Shown: positions 13,373 to 23,513 of the stretch, piece by piece
Position numbering within the stretch: the first letter of the stretch is position 1
Layout: each line of letters opens with the position of its first letter
NCBI GenBank assembly: GCA_026413225.1
Contig: CM048552.1
Span: 166,668,053-166,732,052 of the forward strand
Origin: Otis tarda
Lineage: Eukaryota > Chordata > Aves > Otidiformes > Otididae
Reading direction: 5' to 3'
DNA: 64,000 nt
Notes under the pieces: model-generated
What the model saw: only the letters and a program-made list of their open reading frames with translations
Told to the model about the DNA's origin: nothing
Databases searched by the model: none
Made by a program: the position numbers and the translations under genes

Positions 13373-13734
13373 TCTTTGCAAAGGTGTACTTAGAGTATGA
13401 GAGATCTCACATCATTTTTACTAGTTTCACAAGAAAAGTATAAACGCATTTTTCACAAGTAGATAGAGTGCAATGAGGCTAGCCTGTTCTTTTAAGCATG
13501 AAGATCTCTGCTTTCTACTTTTTTTTAAACAAGTATAGCTATGCTCTTTGAAAATAAAATCTATCTCTCCATTAATATTTATGCTTCCTTTGATAGTTAA
13601 CAGGAATCTCAGAGGTAATAAAATAATAATTTTTTACAAAAATTTCAGTTCTTTTCTGGAACATTCAATTATATGTCCAGCATCATTGGAACTTGCTTTT
13701 AGAGAACAAATGAATACATTTTGGCAGTATACAA

Positions 13735-13758
13735 GTGTGTGTGTGTGTGTTTGTGTGT
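13735..13758. repeat. (GT)n microsatellite
   Basis: Eight perfect GT units at 13735-13750, one T insertion, then three more GT units. Confidence 0.95.
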
Positions 13759-15019
13759 ATGCAGAAAACTAGAGGAATGGTACCTTAATTTCACTCACTG
13801 TGACACACTACTATCCAAAGAATCTTTATTTCCTGAGAATCAAAGTCAGGCATATGAATATAAATGTCTTTGGATTCCTAGTAGTTATAAAAAACAAGAG
13901 CAGCTTGTGCTGAGGCAATTCATACTAAAATTTTATGTTCACTAAATGCAGTTTAAAATGCATATTGCACAACAAGAGCTTTGTCACAATGACAAATATG
14001 TGTGCACTCCTTGTGAACCTGAAAAGAAATTCAAAATGAAAGCATCTTAAATCAGATATCTGAACACAACATGGCTTGCCAGTTCATCAGTTCAGTCATG
14101 TTTATCCATCCTTTAGCTCCTTGAATTGCTCTGCCACTAGGTGAAAAATGTTAAGTTTACTGCACCTTCAAGGGAACAACTTTTTTCCACACAGCATGCA
14201 ACTAAAATATTTGGTTCATTAATGGCACAAAGTAAATTTTATCTCTAGCTACTATTTATTCAAAGTCAAGGCCAATCTCTAGCCCTTATGAAATAATTTT
14301 CTTCTGATGCAGCGGTACAAAAGGACCCCAGTTCTTCTATAAATAGGCAATGCAGGAATGAGATTTAAATTGGAATGGCAGGGTTTTGAACTATTTCAAA
14401 AAAGGGCCATATATTTAGATGTGTAATTAGGAATTTAAGATACTAATTTCAAGCACTTGTAATTCAATCTCTTGTGTCACAGTGACCTTGAGAACAATAG
14501 AGTACCACAGGTACTTTGTCTTATATAAAATGTATAGAGGTAAAAATAATATTCCAAAAGTAGTTTCATGTTTCTAGTTCTCTCATCGTGTCTATCAATC
14601 TTCCATTCCTTAATCAACCATCATTAAGATGCAAATAAGCATTTAAGAGTTGTCTGACAAACTATTCAGCTGCCATTAATCCATTCCTGTCTTTAATTCT
14701 AATGTATTGCTGGAGTTCCTTTTAATTCTTAATTGATCCCCAAACTGCACCTGAGCTGCTTCCATGCATCTGCTGCTGGGATGAGCTCTGGCTTAGGAAG
14801 TTGACTGGACAGGTAGAAGACTTTATTTGGGATAATTTATCACCTAACAATATCTACAAATAGGAGGCAGCGCTTACAAGTCTCCAAGTGGATATACTCT
14901 CACATTTTTTCCTAATTATGGAAATGAACTTGTAAAAAAAAAGCACAGTAGCCTTGCAGTATGTGTGCATTTTCTAAACAACTAACACCCATTTAATTTG
15001 AGATACATAGGTACTTATA

Positions 15020-16052
15020 GTCATAGAATCATAGAATAGTTTAGGTTGGAAGGGACCTCTAAAGGTCATCTAGTCCAAATCCCCTGCAAAGAGCAGGGAC
15101 ATCTCCAACTAGATAAGATTTCTCAGAGCCCCATCCAACCTGACCTTGAATGTTTCCAGGGATGGGACATCTAACACCTCCCAGGGCAACCTGTTCTGGT
15201 GTTTCACCACCCTCCTTGTAAAAAAAAAAATCTCTTCCGTACATCTAATCTAATCTAATACACTCTCTTTTAGTTTAAAACCATTAGCCCTTGTCCTATC
15301 ACAACAAGCCCTGCTAAAGGGTTTATCTCCATCTCTCTTATAAAGCCCCCTTTAGGTACTGAAATGCTTCAGTAATGTCTCCCTGCGTTCTTCAGGGCTG
15401 GATGCAGTACTCCAGGTGGGATCCCACCAGAGCAGAGTAGAGGGGCAGAATCACCTCCTTTGACCTGCTGACCACACTTCTTTTGATGTAGACCAGGATA
15501 TGGTTGGCTTTCTGGGCTATGAGCACACAGTGTTGACTCATGTCCAGCTTTTAAACCACCAGTATTCCCAAGTCCTTCTCCACAGGGCTGCTCTCAATAC
15601 CTTCATCCCCCAGCCTGTGTTGATACTGAGGGTTGCCCTAACTCATGTGCAGGACCTTGCACTTGGCCTTGTTGAACCCCATGAGGTTCACATGGGCCCA
15701 CTCCTCGAGCTTGCCCAGGTCACTCTGGACAGCATCCCATCCCTCTGACATGTCAACCACACCACTCAACTTGGTGTCATCTGCAAACTTGCTGAAGGTG
15801 CACACGATCCTACTGTCTATGTCATCAATGAAGATGTTAAATAGTACTGGTCCCAATATGGGCTCCTGAGGGACACCACTTGTACACAGATTGCCACTGG
15901 GGCACTGAGCTGTTGACCACTCACTATGGATGTGACTGTTGAACCAATTCCTCATCCAATGAACAGTTCACCCATCAAATCCATACCTCTCCAATTTAAA
16001 TAGAAGGATGTTGTGGGGGACTGTGTCAAAGGCCTGACAGATGTCCAGAGAG
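15020..16052 (-). mobile_element. CR1 LINE, 3' half of an interrupted copy
   Basis: Read on the minus strand, this segment runs from the CR1 reverse transcriptase to the 3' end. The 3' tail lies at 15020-15040 as reverse-complemented ATTCTATG units. Minus-strand translation near 16000 gives 'ICQAFDTVPHNILLFKLERY'; further along, 15955-15638 gives '[17 protein letters not shown]' and an intact FADD catalytic box followed by TKLSG. The rest of the ORF is broken. At its high-coordinate edge it stops abruptly at an A/G-rich microsatellite. The matching 5' half of a minus-strand CR1 resumes at 16928, but the reverse transcriptase N-terminal stretch that should lie between them is absent. Confidence 0.93.
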
Positions 16053-16055
16053 ACA

Positions 16056-16170
16056 GAGAAGAGAAGAGAAGAGAAGAGAAGAGAAGAGAAGAGAAGAGAA
16101 GAGAAGAGAAGAGAAGAGAAGAGAAGAGAAGAGAAGAGAAGAGAAGAGAAGAGAAGAGAAGAGAAGAGAA
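16056..16170. repeat. (GAGAA)23 pentanucleotide microsatellite
   Basis: 115 uninterrupted bases, 23 perfect units. It produces long artefactual open frames on both strands (EEKRR on plus, SLLFS on minus). It lies exactly between the CR1 break and the truncated LTR. The full LTRs of this family carry an 'agagaagagaag' seed upstream of the point where this LTR resumes. Confidence 0.98.
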
Positions 16171-16927
16171 GAGAGGATATATGAGAGAACATGAGAGGTG
16201 TCTGCCAGGGTCCAGTTGTGAGGAATTTCTTGTGAAAGGAACAGCTGCACTGCCAAGGTCAGTGAAGAAGGAGGTGGAGGAGTAATCTTGCTCCTAACAA
16301 GATTCACCTGCAGCCCATCGAGGTCCACAGAGGATCAGAGAAGTCCGTGAAGGACTCCATGCTGGAGCAGGTGGATGCCCGAAAGAGGCTGTGGCCCGTG
16401 GAGGGCCCACACTGGGGCAACCTGTTACTGAAAAGCTGTACCCTGTGGAAGAGGACCCACACTGGAGCAGTTTGTGCAGGACTGTAGCCCATGGGAGGGA
16501 CTCTACACTGGAGCAGGGGAGGAATGTGAGGAGTTCTTCCCTCAAGGAGGAAGGACCTGCAGAAACGATGTGTGATGAACTGACTGCAATCCCCATTCCC
16601 TGTTCCTTCAGTGCCACTCAAGAGGGGAGATGGTGTTTTAGTCTGGAATTAAGTTAAGCCCAGGAAGAGGGGAGGAGTGGGAGGAAGGTGTTCTTAAGAT
16701 CTGGATTTTTTTTCTTTCTCATTGTCGTCCTTCAGTTTTATTGTTAATATATTGGTTTTCCCCAAGTTGACTCTATTTTGCCCATAATGGTAACTTGAAT
16801 GATCTCTCACTGTCCTTATCTTGAACCTCGAGCCTTTTGTTATATTATCTCTCTCCCATTTCCTTGAGGGCTGGGGAGCATGAGTGACTGCGTAGGGCTT
16901 AGTCCCAATGGAGGCTAAGCTATGACA
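16171..16927 (+). mobile_element. ERV LTR, 5'-deleted copy inside CR1
   Basis: From about 16190 the sequence follows the long LTR family at 18796-19946 and 28534-29690: 'gaggtgtctgccagg', 'gccaaggtcagtgaagaagg', the internal repeat units ending CACACTGGRGCAG, 'tgatgaactgactgcaa', and the 3' end 'tttgcccataatgg' to 'ctatgaca' at 16927. The first third (5' TG end, TATA-like box and G-rich leader) is missing and is replaced by the GAGAA repeat. It is more diverged than the other copies, so it is probably older. Its 3' edge abuts CR1 sequence directly. Confidence 0.85.
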
Positions 16928-17845
16928 ATTGGTCATGAACCTGACCTTCTCTTACAGAGGGAGGGACTTTGCACCTCCAATCCCCATCTTGGGGTACATC
17001 CACTTGAGAAGTGTCAGAAAAGAAGTTGCCAGTGAAGACTGAGGCAAAAAAAACCAACCGTTGAGTACCTCAGCCTTCTCCTCATCTGTTATTAACAGTT
17101 TTCCAGTCTTGCTCATCGGGGGAAGTACGCTTTCTTTGACCTTCATTTTCTGACTGACATACCTGTAGAAGCCCTTCTTGTTATTCTTTGCATCCCTTGC
17201 CAAGTTCAACTCCAGCTGCACCTTGGCCTTCCTGACCCCATCCATACACAACCAGGCAGCATCCGTATACTCTTCCCAGGATATCTGTCCCTGCTTCCAT
17301 TGCCTGTGCATTTCCATCTTGCTCTTTAGTTTGACCAGCAAGTCTCATCTCAGCCATGCCGGTCTCTTGCCTTCCTTGCCTGCTTTCTTATGCCTGGGGG
17401 TTGAGAGCTTTTGCATTCTGTGGAAAGTGTCCTTAAAGATCTGCCAGGTCTATTCTACTGCCTTGTCACTGAGAGTAGTTTCTCAGGGAGTCCTGTTGAC
17501 TAATTCCTTGAAGAGCTGGAAGTGTGCTTTGCTAAAATTCAGGGTCCTGACTTTACTCTTCACCTGATGTATAGCCCTTAGTACTGTGAACACCACCTGT
17601 GCATGATCACTGCAGCCTAAGCTGCCTTCATTCTAGACATCACTGATTAGCTCACTTGTGTTGGTGACCATCAGGGCTACTATTGCATCCCTTCTGGTAG
17701 GGCTGTCTATTACCTGGCCCAGTTATTCTCAATGCATGCCAGAAGTCTCCTGGACTGCCTACAGCTTACCATGCCATTTTTCCAGCAGATGTTGGGGGTG
17801 GTTGAAGTCCCTCATCAGGATGACAGTCTGCAAGCACGATGCCCT
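16928..17845 (-). mobile_element. CR1 LINE, 5' part of the interrupted copy (endonuclease to RT linker)
   Basis: Minus-strand frame 17341-16952 (129 codons) encodes the CR1 ORF2 linker between endonuclease and reverse transcriptase, with 'ARDAKNNKKGFYRYVSQK' and 'LPPMSKTGKLLITDEEKAEV'. Beyond it, 17341-17845 corresponds to the C-terminal part of the endonuclease region, without a continuous frame. With 15020-16052 it forms one minus-strand CR1 that lost several hundred bases of reverse transcriptase at the LTR/microsatellite junction. The upper boundary is approximate because similarity fades after about 17845. Confidence 0.88.
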
Positions 17846-18795
17846 CTGTAGCAGACTTAGACTCTGTCCATTAATTGTTTTCAGAAAATTATGATGCTAT
17901 TCTGAAGGTAAAGGAGGTGGCCAAAATTTAGTTAAGGTATATTTTAGATTTAGTCATTCAGCTTTATAGAAGAAGGAAGGTGGGGAAAGCAGATGATAAA
18001 CATTACCAGATATTTCCTGAGATCAGCTTATTCTTATATTCAGATTTTTGATGTTATAATATAAAATCAAAGAACATAAAATAAACAACATTTAGGAAAA
18101 AACTTCTTCCTGTAAGTTAGAAATTGAAAGATCAAAACTGTACTTTTATTAGATACTTTACACATTGAAATTATATTACAGTACTTGTTTATTCTGAATA
18201 GCTGAAATTCAACAAAAGCACTTCAGGTACTGCTTTTGTTATGTATTTTTAACTTCTAGACTCTATATAGCTAAACAAAATTGCAGTCTCTGAGTTACAA
18301 AAACATATTTATCTTTAGAAAAGTTTTACTTTTTCAATACAGATATGCTTTACACTGATAAGAAGACAGCTTTTACATCTTGAATTTCAGCTATGTTGTA
18401 GCTCATTACATTAGCACAAAGAACTCAGGAAATATATTACTAAAGTGTATTCAGCCATGTCTACAGATTTGATAGTGCCTACCCTGTAGAAGATCCATCA
18501 TGCAAGAAAGGTCTGAAGGGACAAAAATTCAATGAAATTAAATTCCTGAGATAGAGGCACACTGTTCTGCATCCCAATATTGCATGCAAAAATGCAAAGG
18601 AACACAGAATTGACCATTCTTCAGTAATCAGTATTTTTTAGTTCATGCTGCAGAGATGCAAAAAGCAAGCTTAAGAAGACCATATTTAATGGTTTAGGGC
18701 TCATGGGGCTGCTTCAACATAGCATTTAAATCTGTTCACTTCATTTACAAGATTATGAGACTAAATATATAGGGGTAAGTTTCAATGGAAAAGAG
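17846..18795. other. AT-rich single-copy DNA, no gene seen
   Basis: No open frame of note and no recognised repeat between the CR1 5' end and the solo LTR. Confidence 0.6.
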
Positions 18796-18969
18796 TGTCG
18801 TGGTTTTGTTTAGTGAGGGGGGGCCTAAGGTGGTAGCTTCTGTAGGAAACTGCTAGAAGTCACTCCCCTTTGTTCAGTGGACTCGGCTGGGCCTAGGGCG
18901 GACCCGCTGCTGGCCACGGCCGAGCCGATTGGTAGCAGAATGTTCCGTGATAACGCCTCTGCGATAACG

Positions 18970-18977
18970 TATTTAAG
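18970..18977 (+). promoter_or_regulatory. TATA-like box of ERV LTR
   Basis: 'tatttaag' is conserved at the equivalent place in the other long copies (28707-28714, 63184-63191, and 53034-53041 on minus). It lies about 175 bases into the LTR. Its use as a promoter is inferred. Confidence 0.45.
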
Positions 18978-19757
18978 AAGGGGAAAACAGAAAAAAAAAG
19001 AGAGAGAAGAGAAGATGTGAAGAAGCTGATCGGGGGCAGAGGCGCAGAGGGGGAGGCGCAGGCCTCATGGGCCTTGCAGGCCTCACCCTCTGGCCTCTTG
19101 CCAGGCAGCCGACTGGGCCCAACTCAGTCCGGCCTGGCTGCAAGAAGTGGAGAGGAGATGAGAAGTGAATAAGATGTAAAAAATATCCTGAGAGACATCT
19201 ACCACCCTGTTGTGAGTGAGGAACGGCTGCAGACGCCAAGGTCAGTGAAGAAGGAGGGGGAGGAGTAATGCGGCTCCTGGCCAAGATTCCCCTGCAGCCT
19301 GTGGTGATGACCATGGTGGAGCGGGTTGTCCCCCTGCAGCCCATGGAGGTCCACGGAGGAGCAGAGATCCACTTGGAGCCCGTGAAGGACCCCGTACCGG
19401 GGGAGGTGGATGCCTGAAGGCGGCTGTGGCCCGTGGAGGGCCCGCTGGGACAGCTGTTCTGGAGGGACTGCATTCCGTGGAAGAGATGACCCACGCCGGA
19501 GCAGTTCCATGAAGGACTGTGGCCCGTGGGAGGGACCCCACGATGGAGCAGGGGAGGAATGTGAGGAGTTCTTCCCCCAACCATGAAGCAGCGGCGTGAA
19601 ACAACGTATGATGAACTGACCGCAACCCCCATTCCCTCTTCCCCCCTGTGCCGCTCGGGGCGGGGGGGAGGTAGTAGAGATAATGTTAAGCTTGGGAAGA
19701 GGGAGGGGTGGATGGAGGTTATCTTGTTCTCTGTCTCATTATCCTGCTGTTTGTAGT

Positions 19758-19763
19758 AATAAA
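19758..19763 (+). promoter_or_regulatory. Polyadenylation signal of ERV LTR
   Basis: AATAAA followed by a TTTT run and a GT-rich 'gtctgttttgcccgtg' region. It is conserved in the copies at 29497-29502, 63959-63964 and 52258-52263 (minus). Confidence 0.7.
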
Positions 19764-19946
19764 TGAATAGTTTTCCCCAAGTCGAGTCTGTTTTGCCCGT
19801 GACAGTAACTTTAAGGATTTCTCCCTGTCCTTATCTCAAACCTTGAGCCGTTTTTCCTTATATTTTCTCTCCCTGTTCTCTCGGAAGGTGGGGGGAGTGA
19901 GAGAGAGACTGTGTAGTCTGGTCCTGATCGGGGCTGAACTACGACA

Positions 19947-22386
19947 AAGAATTAATTTGAAAATATTCTGTGAAATTTAGGATTGATTTATGGTAAATCA
20001 CAAATGTATGGAAAGGATGATTGATTTACCTCTTTTTAAACATCCTCAGTTCAGGTTAATATACGGTGTTACTTCATCAGAAATATACTTTCCTACAGAA
20101 ACAAGAGAAATACTGAAGATTATTGCCTGAGCTAGTGTGTCTATATATATATATGTTTTTTCTCATAATCAAGTAAACTTTTTAGGTTTAAAACCTGCTT
20201 TTTATGACATAAAGACTGATGTTTCATTTGCAATGGTAAAATAGTATTTTAAAATGCATGGATAAAGATGTCTTATTCAGCCTTAGAATACACCATCTTT
20301 TAGCAAAGTCTTAGAATACAGAATCTGATTATATGCACTAATTGCCCCATTCAAACAATTGGTTAACTACGGGCTACGATATTGCATTGCAGAGAGCTTA
20401 ATTTGGTAGAGTTGTCCTGAATATACGTAGCTAAATTATTTCACTTAATACAAGTTGTTGTTATATAGGTTAAACTATGCATTTTTTGATACTGTAGAAA
20501 ACATAGGAGCTGATTCTTTTTGTATTCCTTTTGTACAGCTAAAAGTATGCAACATTAGCTGGACACTGAGCAGAAATTCTTATCTCAAAATCATTAAATG
20601 GAAGTCTAGGAGTTGCAGACCCTTGTCTGTTTCTCTGTGATACTCTTGGGTCTCAGCTGCTGTAGTGTTCATAGGGAGGAAGATAAGGAATTAAAAATGC
20701 TTTTGCAGTTAACCGTAAATCAGGTCCTAAGGCCACCCAGTCTATTGTTATAGCTTAGAGAAACCGAAGATGTAAATAAAGGCTAGTACAAAAACAATGA
20801 GTATAAGGTTTTTCTTACTAATTAAAAAGAAAATTTCCTTTTTTTTTTTCTTTTTTTTTTTCTTTCTCTGTCGTACATTCATATATATACATACAGGCAC
20901 ACCTCAGCTTTGTGAAATGGATAAACCATATGCGATACATTGGCAATCATTATATCATTATTATGGAGTGGGATTTGAAATAAAACAGTTATTTACATAC
21001 TTGAAATATGTCTTTTATGTGATATATAAAACTGTTCTTGTAAATCATACCAACAGAAGCTAACATAGATGGCCAATCTGTGCATCAGCTGATATGTGCT
21101 TATGCATTTTGCTGTTGCTCTGCATGCATAGCTACAAAATCTGTCAAAATCTCCAGTTCTGGAGATACATCATGATGAACTTATATTCCTCTACTCTTCA
21201 CTTTTTTTTTTTTTTCACACTTTTCCCAATTTAACTTTGGTTTCTTTTCTTGGGAAAAAATGTCAGCATACTATATCTCAATCTGTGGTTTCCAAATTAG
21301 GATGACTATGCTCTCATCTAGAAGCTTTGTTACACATGTGCAGAAAATGTATCTTTTCACAATCTCACAAAACTTGTTCAGCATGTATTCTCTGATAAAA
21401 AAGGTTTGTAACACTCATTAGATTAATTGCAATAACAGTACTTGACTCATTTGATCTTTTAATGTTAAATAACTCTTTATGAAGGTACCATGGATATGTA
21501 CCATTTTTACAGGGTACTGTTACCAAAGATGAAGGGAAATAAGGTAAAGTTGGGTGATAAAGGAAATAGTTAAATATCTGTGTCAAAAAAAAAAATGGGG
21601 AAAAAACACAGCCTATAAACTAAAATTGGTAAACTGATACTGAGTATTTTTTAAGTACTTTTAAAGCAGTATCTGACATCATTGGAATGACAAAAACACA
21701 GATGATCTAGAAAAATGGCTGGGTATTTAAAAAACAAGTTCGAATTTTTATGGAAATGAGTGGTAAAACAAAGCAGGACTGGATGACAAGATTTTTGGAG
21801 AATAATATTGAGGATGAAGGAAAAAATGCTAAAAATATCTTGGCTGACTCAGCATAGCTGTTTTAGAGAGAAGCTGAGGACATTGAAAAGAAATCAGGTA
21901 ATTTCTGGATAGTGCTAGAGAGCTGTAGGCTGTCAGAGGAGGTAAATTGGCAATTCTTTTTTTTTTTTTAACAGCTATGCAAAGCTAGAAAGAAGGTTAG
22001 CATTTTAATGTGAAAGGAATGTGCTGGAATAATCCCACAAAAAACCCGTGAAGTGACATATCTACATGAGTAGTGAAGACAAGGCCAGTACTAAATAATT
22101 TTCTTTCTTCAAATTATGATTTTTTCCTTGAGAAATAAATGCAAAATTGAGGAACATCCTTCAGATGACAGACCATAAGAGTTTTTTCATACTGCAAAAT
22201 ACTCACAAGACCATATGCAATGAGACCTTTCAGCACTATTAACAAACTGGCCTTATGACTTATTTCTTGGTAGAAATTGTCTGAATCTAACACAAAATGC
22301 TAATCATAATTTTTTAACACTTCTGAATTGTTGTTATATTGAACTATGGAGCAGTCTGGTTATGTGTTATGGTCTAGAGAAGTAGT
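19947..22386. other. AT-rich single-copy DNA, no gene seen
   Basis: There are short TA runs near 20146 and T-rich runs near 20838-20860, 21204 and 21957. No transposon, RNA gene or coding frame is recognised. Confidence 0.6.
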
Positions 22387-23513
22387 CTGTGTGGTGGGTG
22401 GGAAACTGGCTGACAGGCTGCACCCAGAGGGTGATGGTAAATAGTTCATTTTCAAAGAGGCAACCTGTCACAAGTGGGGTCCCCCAGGGATCTATATTAG
22501 GCTCAGTGCTGTTTAATATCTTCATAAGTGATATAGATGATGGATTCAAGTGTACTCTGATGAAATTTGCCGACAATACCAAACTGAGTGGGAAAGTGGA
22601 CACTTCAGAAGAGAGAGCCACCCTACAGGAAGACTTGGATAGGCTGGAAGAATGGCCTAACAAGAACCTTATGAAGCTCAGCAAGGAAAAATATAAGGTC
22701 TTGCATCTTGGAAAACATAATCCAAGGTGCAGGACAGGCTGGAATCTACCTGGCTGGGATGCAGCTCTGTGGAACAGGACCTGGGAGTCCTGCTGAACAA
22801 GCTCAATATGAGGAGACAGTGTGTTGCTGCAGCAAAGAAAGCCAACAGGATGCAGAGTTGCATCAACAAGGGCATTAATAGCAGAGATAAATAAGTCATT
22901 ATTCCACTCTACTCAGCACTTACCAGGCCACACCTGGAATACTGTGTTCAGTTTTGGTCCCGACCGTGCAAAAAATGTGGACGTGTTGGAGGGGCTCTAG
23001 GGAAGGGCCGTAAAGATGATCAAAGGACTGGGAAGCCTGCCATATGAGGAAAGACTGAGAGAACTGGGTTTGTTCAGCCTTGAGAAAAGAAAGCTTAGGG
23101 GAGATCTTATCACCATGTTCCAGTATTTAAAGTGTGGCTACAAAGAAGATAGAGACTCTCTTTTTACAAGGAATCACATGGAAAAGATGAGGGGTAATGG
23201 ATACAAGTTACTCCTGGGGAGATTCCAATTGGACACGAGAGGAAAATTTTTCACAATGAGAAAAATCATTGGAATATCCATTATATATGGATATATATTA
23301 TATATCCATATATATTATAAATCTCATTGGAATAATCTCCCCAGGAAAGTGTTCCTCAACACTGGACGCTTTTAAGATTCAGTTGAACAGGGTGCTGAGT
23401 CATCTTGTCTAGATCATGCTTTTTCCAAGAAAGGTTGGACCAGATGATCCTTGAGATCTTTTCCAACCTGGTATTCTACGGTTCTGTGATTCTGTGGTTC
23501 TATGATTCTATGA
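22387..23513 (+). mobile_element. CR1 LINE, 5'-truncated, with internal AT-palindrome insertion
   Basis: Plus-strand CR1 covering the reverse transcriptase palm onward. Frame 22389-22796 gives 'NWLTGCTQRV', 'SGVPQGSILGSVLFNIFISD' and FADN in place of the FADD catalytic box. A later frame at 23016-23375 gives '[18 protein letters not shown]'. Frameshifts separate the two, so it is inactive. The 3' end is the diverged ATTCTATG series 'gattctgtggttctatgatt' ending at about 23513. It is more diverged than the copies at 2904 and 26883. A 57-base AT-rich palindromic insertion interrupts it at 23266-23334. Confidence 0.93.
23266..23334. repeat. AT-rich palindromic insertion flanked by an 11-bp direct repeat
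   Basis: TCATTGGAATA occurs at 23266-23276 and again at 23324-23334. Between them alternate 'atatcca' and 'tggatat' words separated by TA runs, so the insert is close to self-complementary. Other CR1 copies have nothing here; the CR1 text continues directly after the second direct repeat. Confidence 0.8.

Larger units (their letters stand above)
8145..15019. other. Long single-copy stretch without recognisable genes or transposons
   Basis: I see no transposon and no intact gene. It contains a 20-plus-base T run at about 8727-8749, an (ACAA)n run at about 12163-12186, a pyrimidine-rich run at about 11191-11234 and a moderately GC-richer patch at about 12370-12720. On the minus strand at about 10390-11700 a series of short protein-like open segments is broken by stops and shifts. 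I could not assign them to a family, so they are described as a finding only. A compact block around 14600-14770 with an octamer motif looks like a possible conserved non-coding element. Confidence 0.5.
18796..19946 (+). mobile_element. Solo ERV LTR, full length (about 1.15 kb)
   Basis: The LTR starts 'tgtcgtggttttg' and ends 'ctacgaca', i.e. TG...CA. The flanks are AAGAG before and AAGAA after, a 5-bp target duplication with one mismatch. There is no internal proviral sequence on either side, so it is a solo LTR left by LTR-LTR recombination. Inside are a TATA-like 'tatttaag' at 18970-18977, a purine-rich stretch, an array of degenerate 46-48 bp repeats at about 19330-19550 with the core CCAYGGAGGRRC...GGAGCAG, and an AATAAA signal at 19758-19763. 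Antisense open frames up to 219 codons reflect low stop density, not a known protein. This family is an avian endogenous retrovirus LTR. A 5-bp duplication fits class III (ERVL-like), but the class is not proven here. Confidence 0.93.

Noticed and set aside
16013-16328. Open frames of 74-100 codons over the GAGAA array on both strands
   Set aside because: They are pure translations of a pentanucleotide microsatellite.
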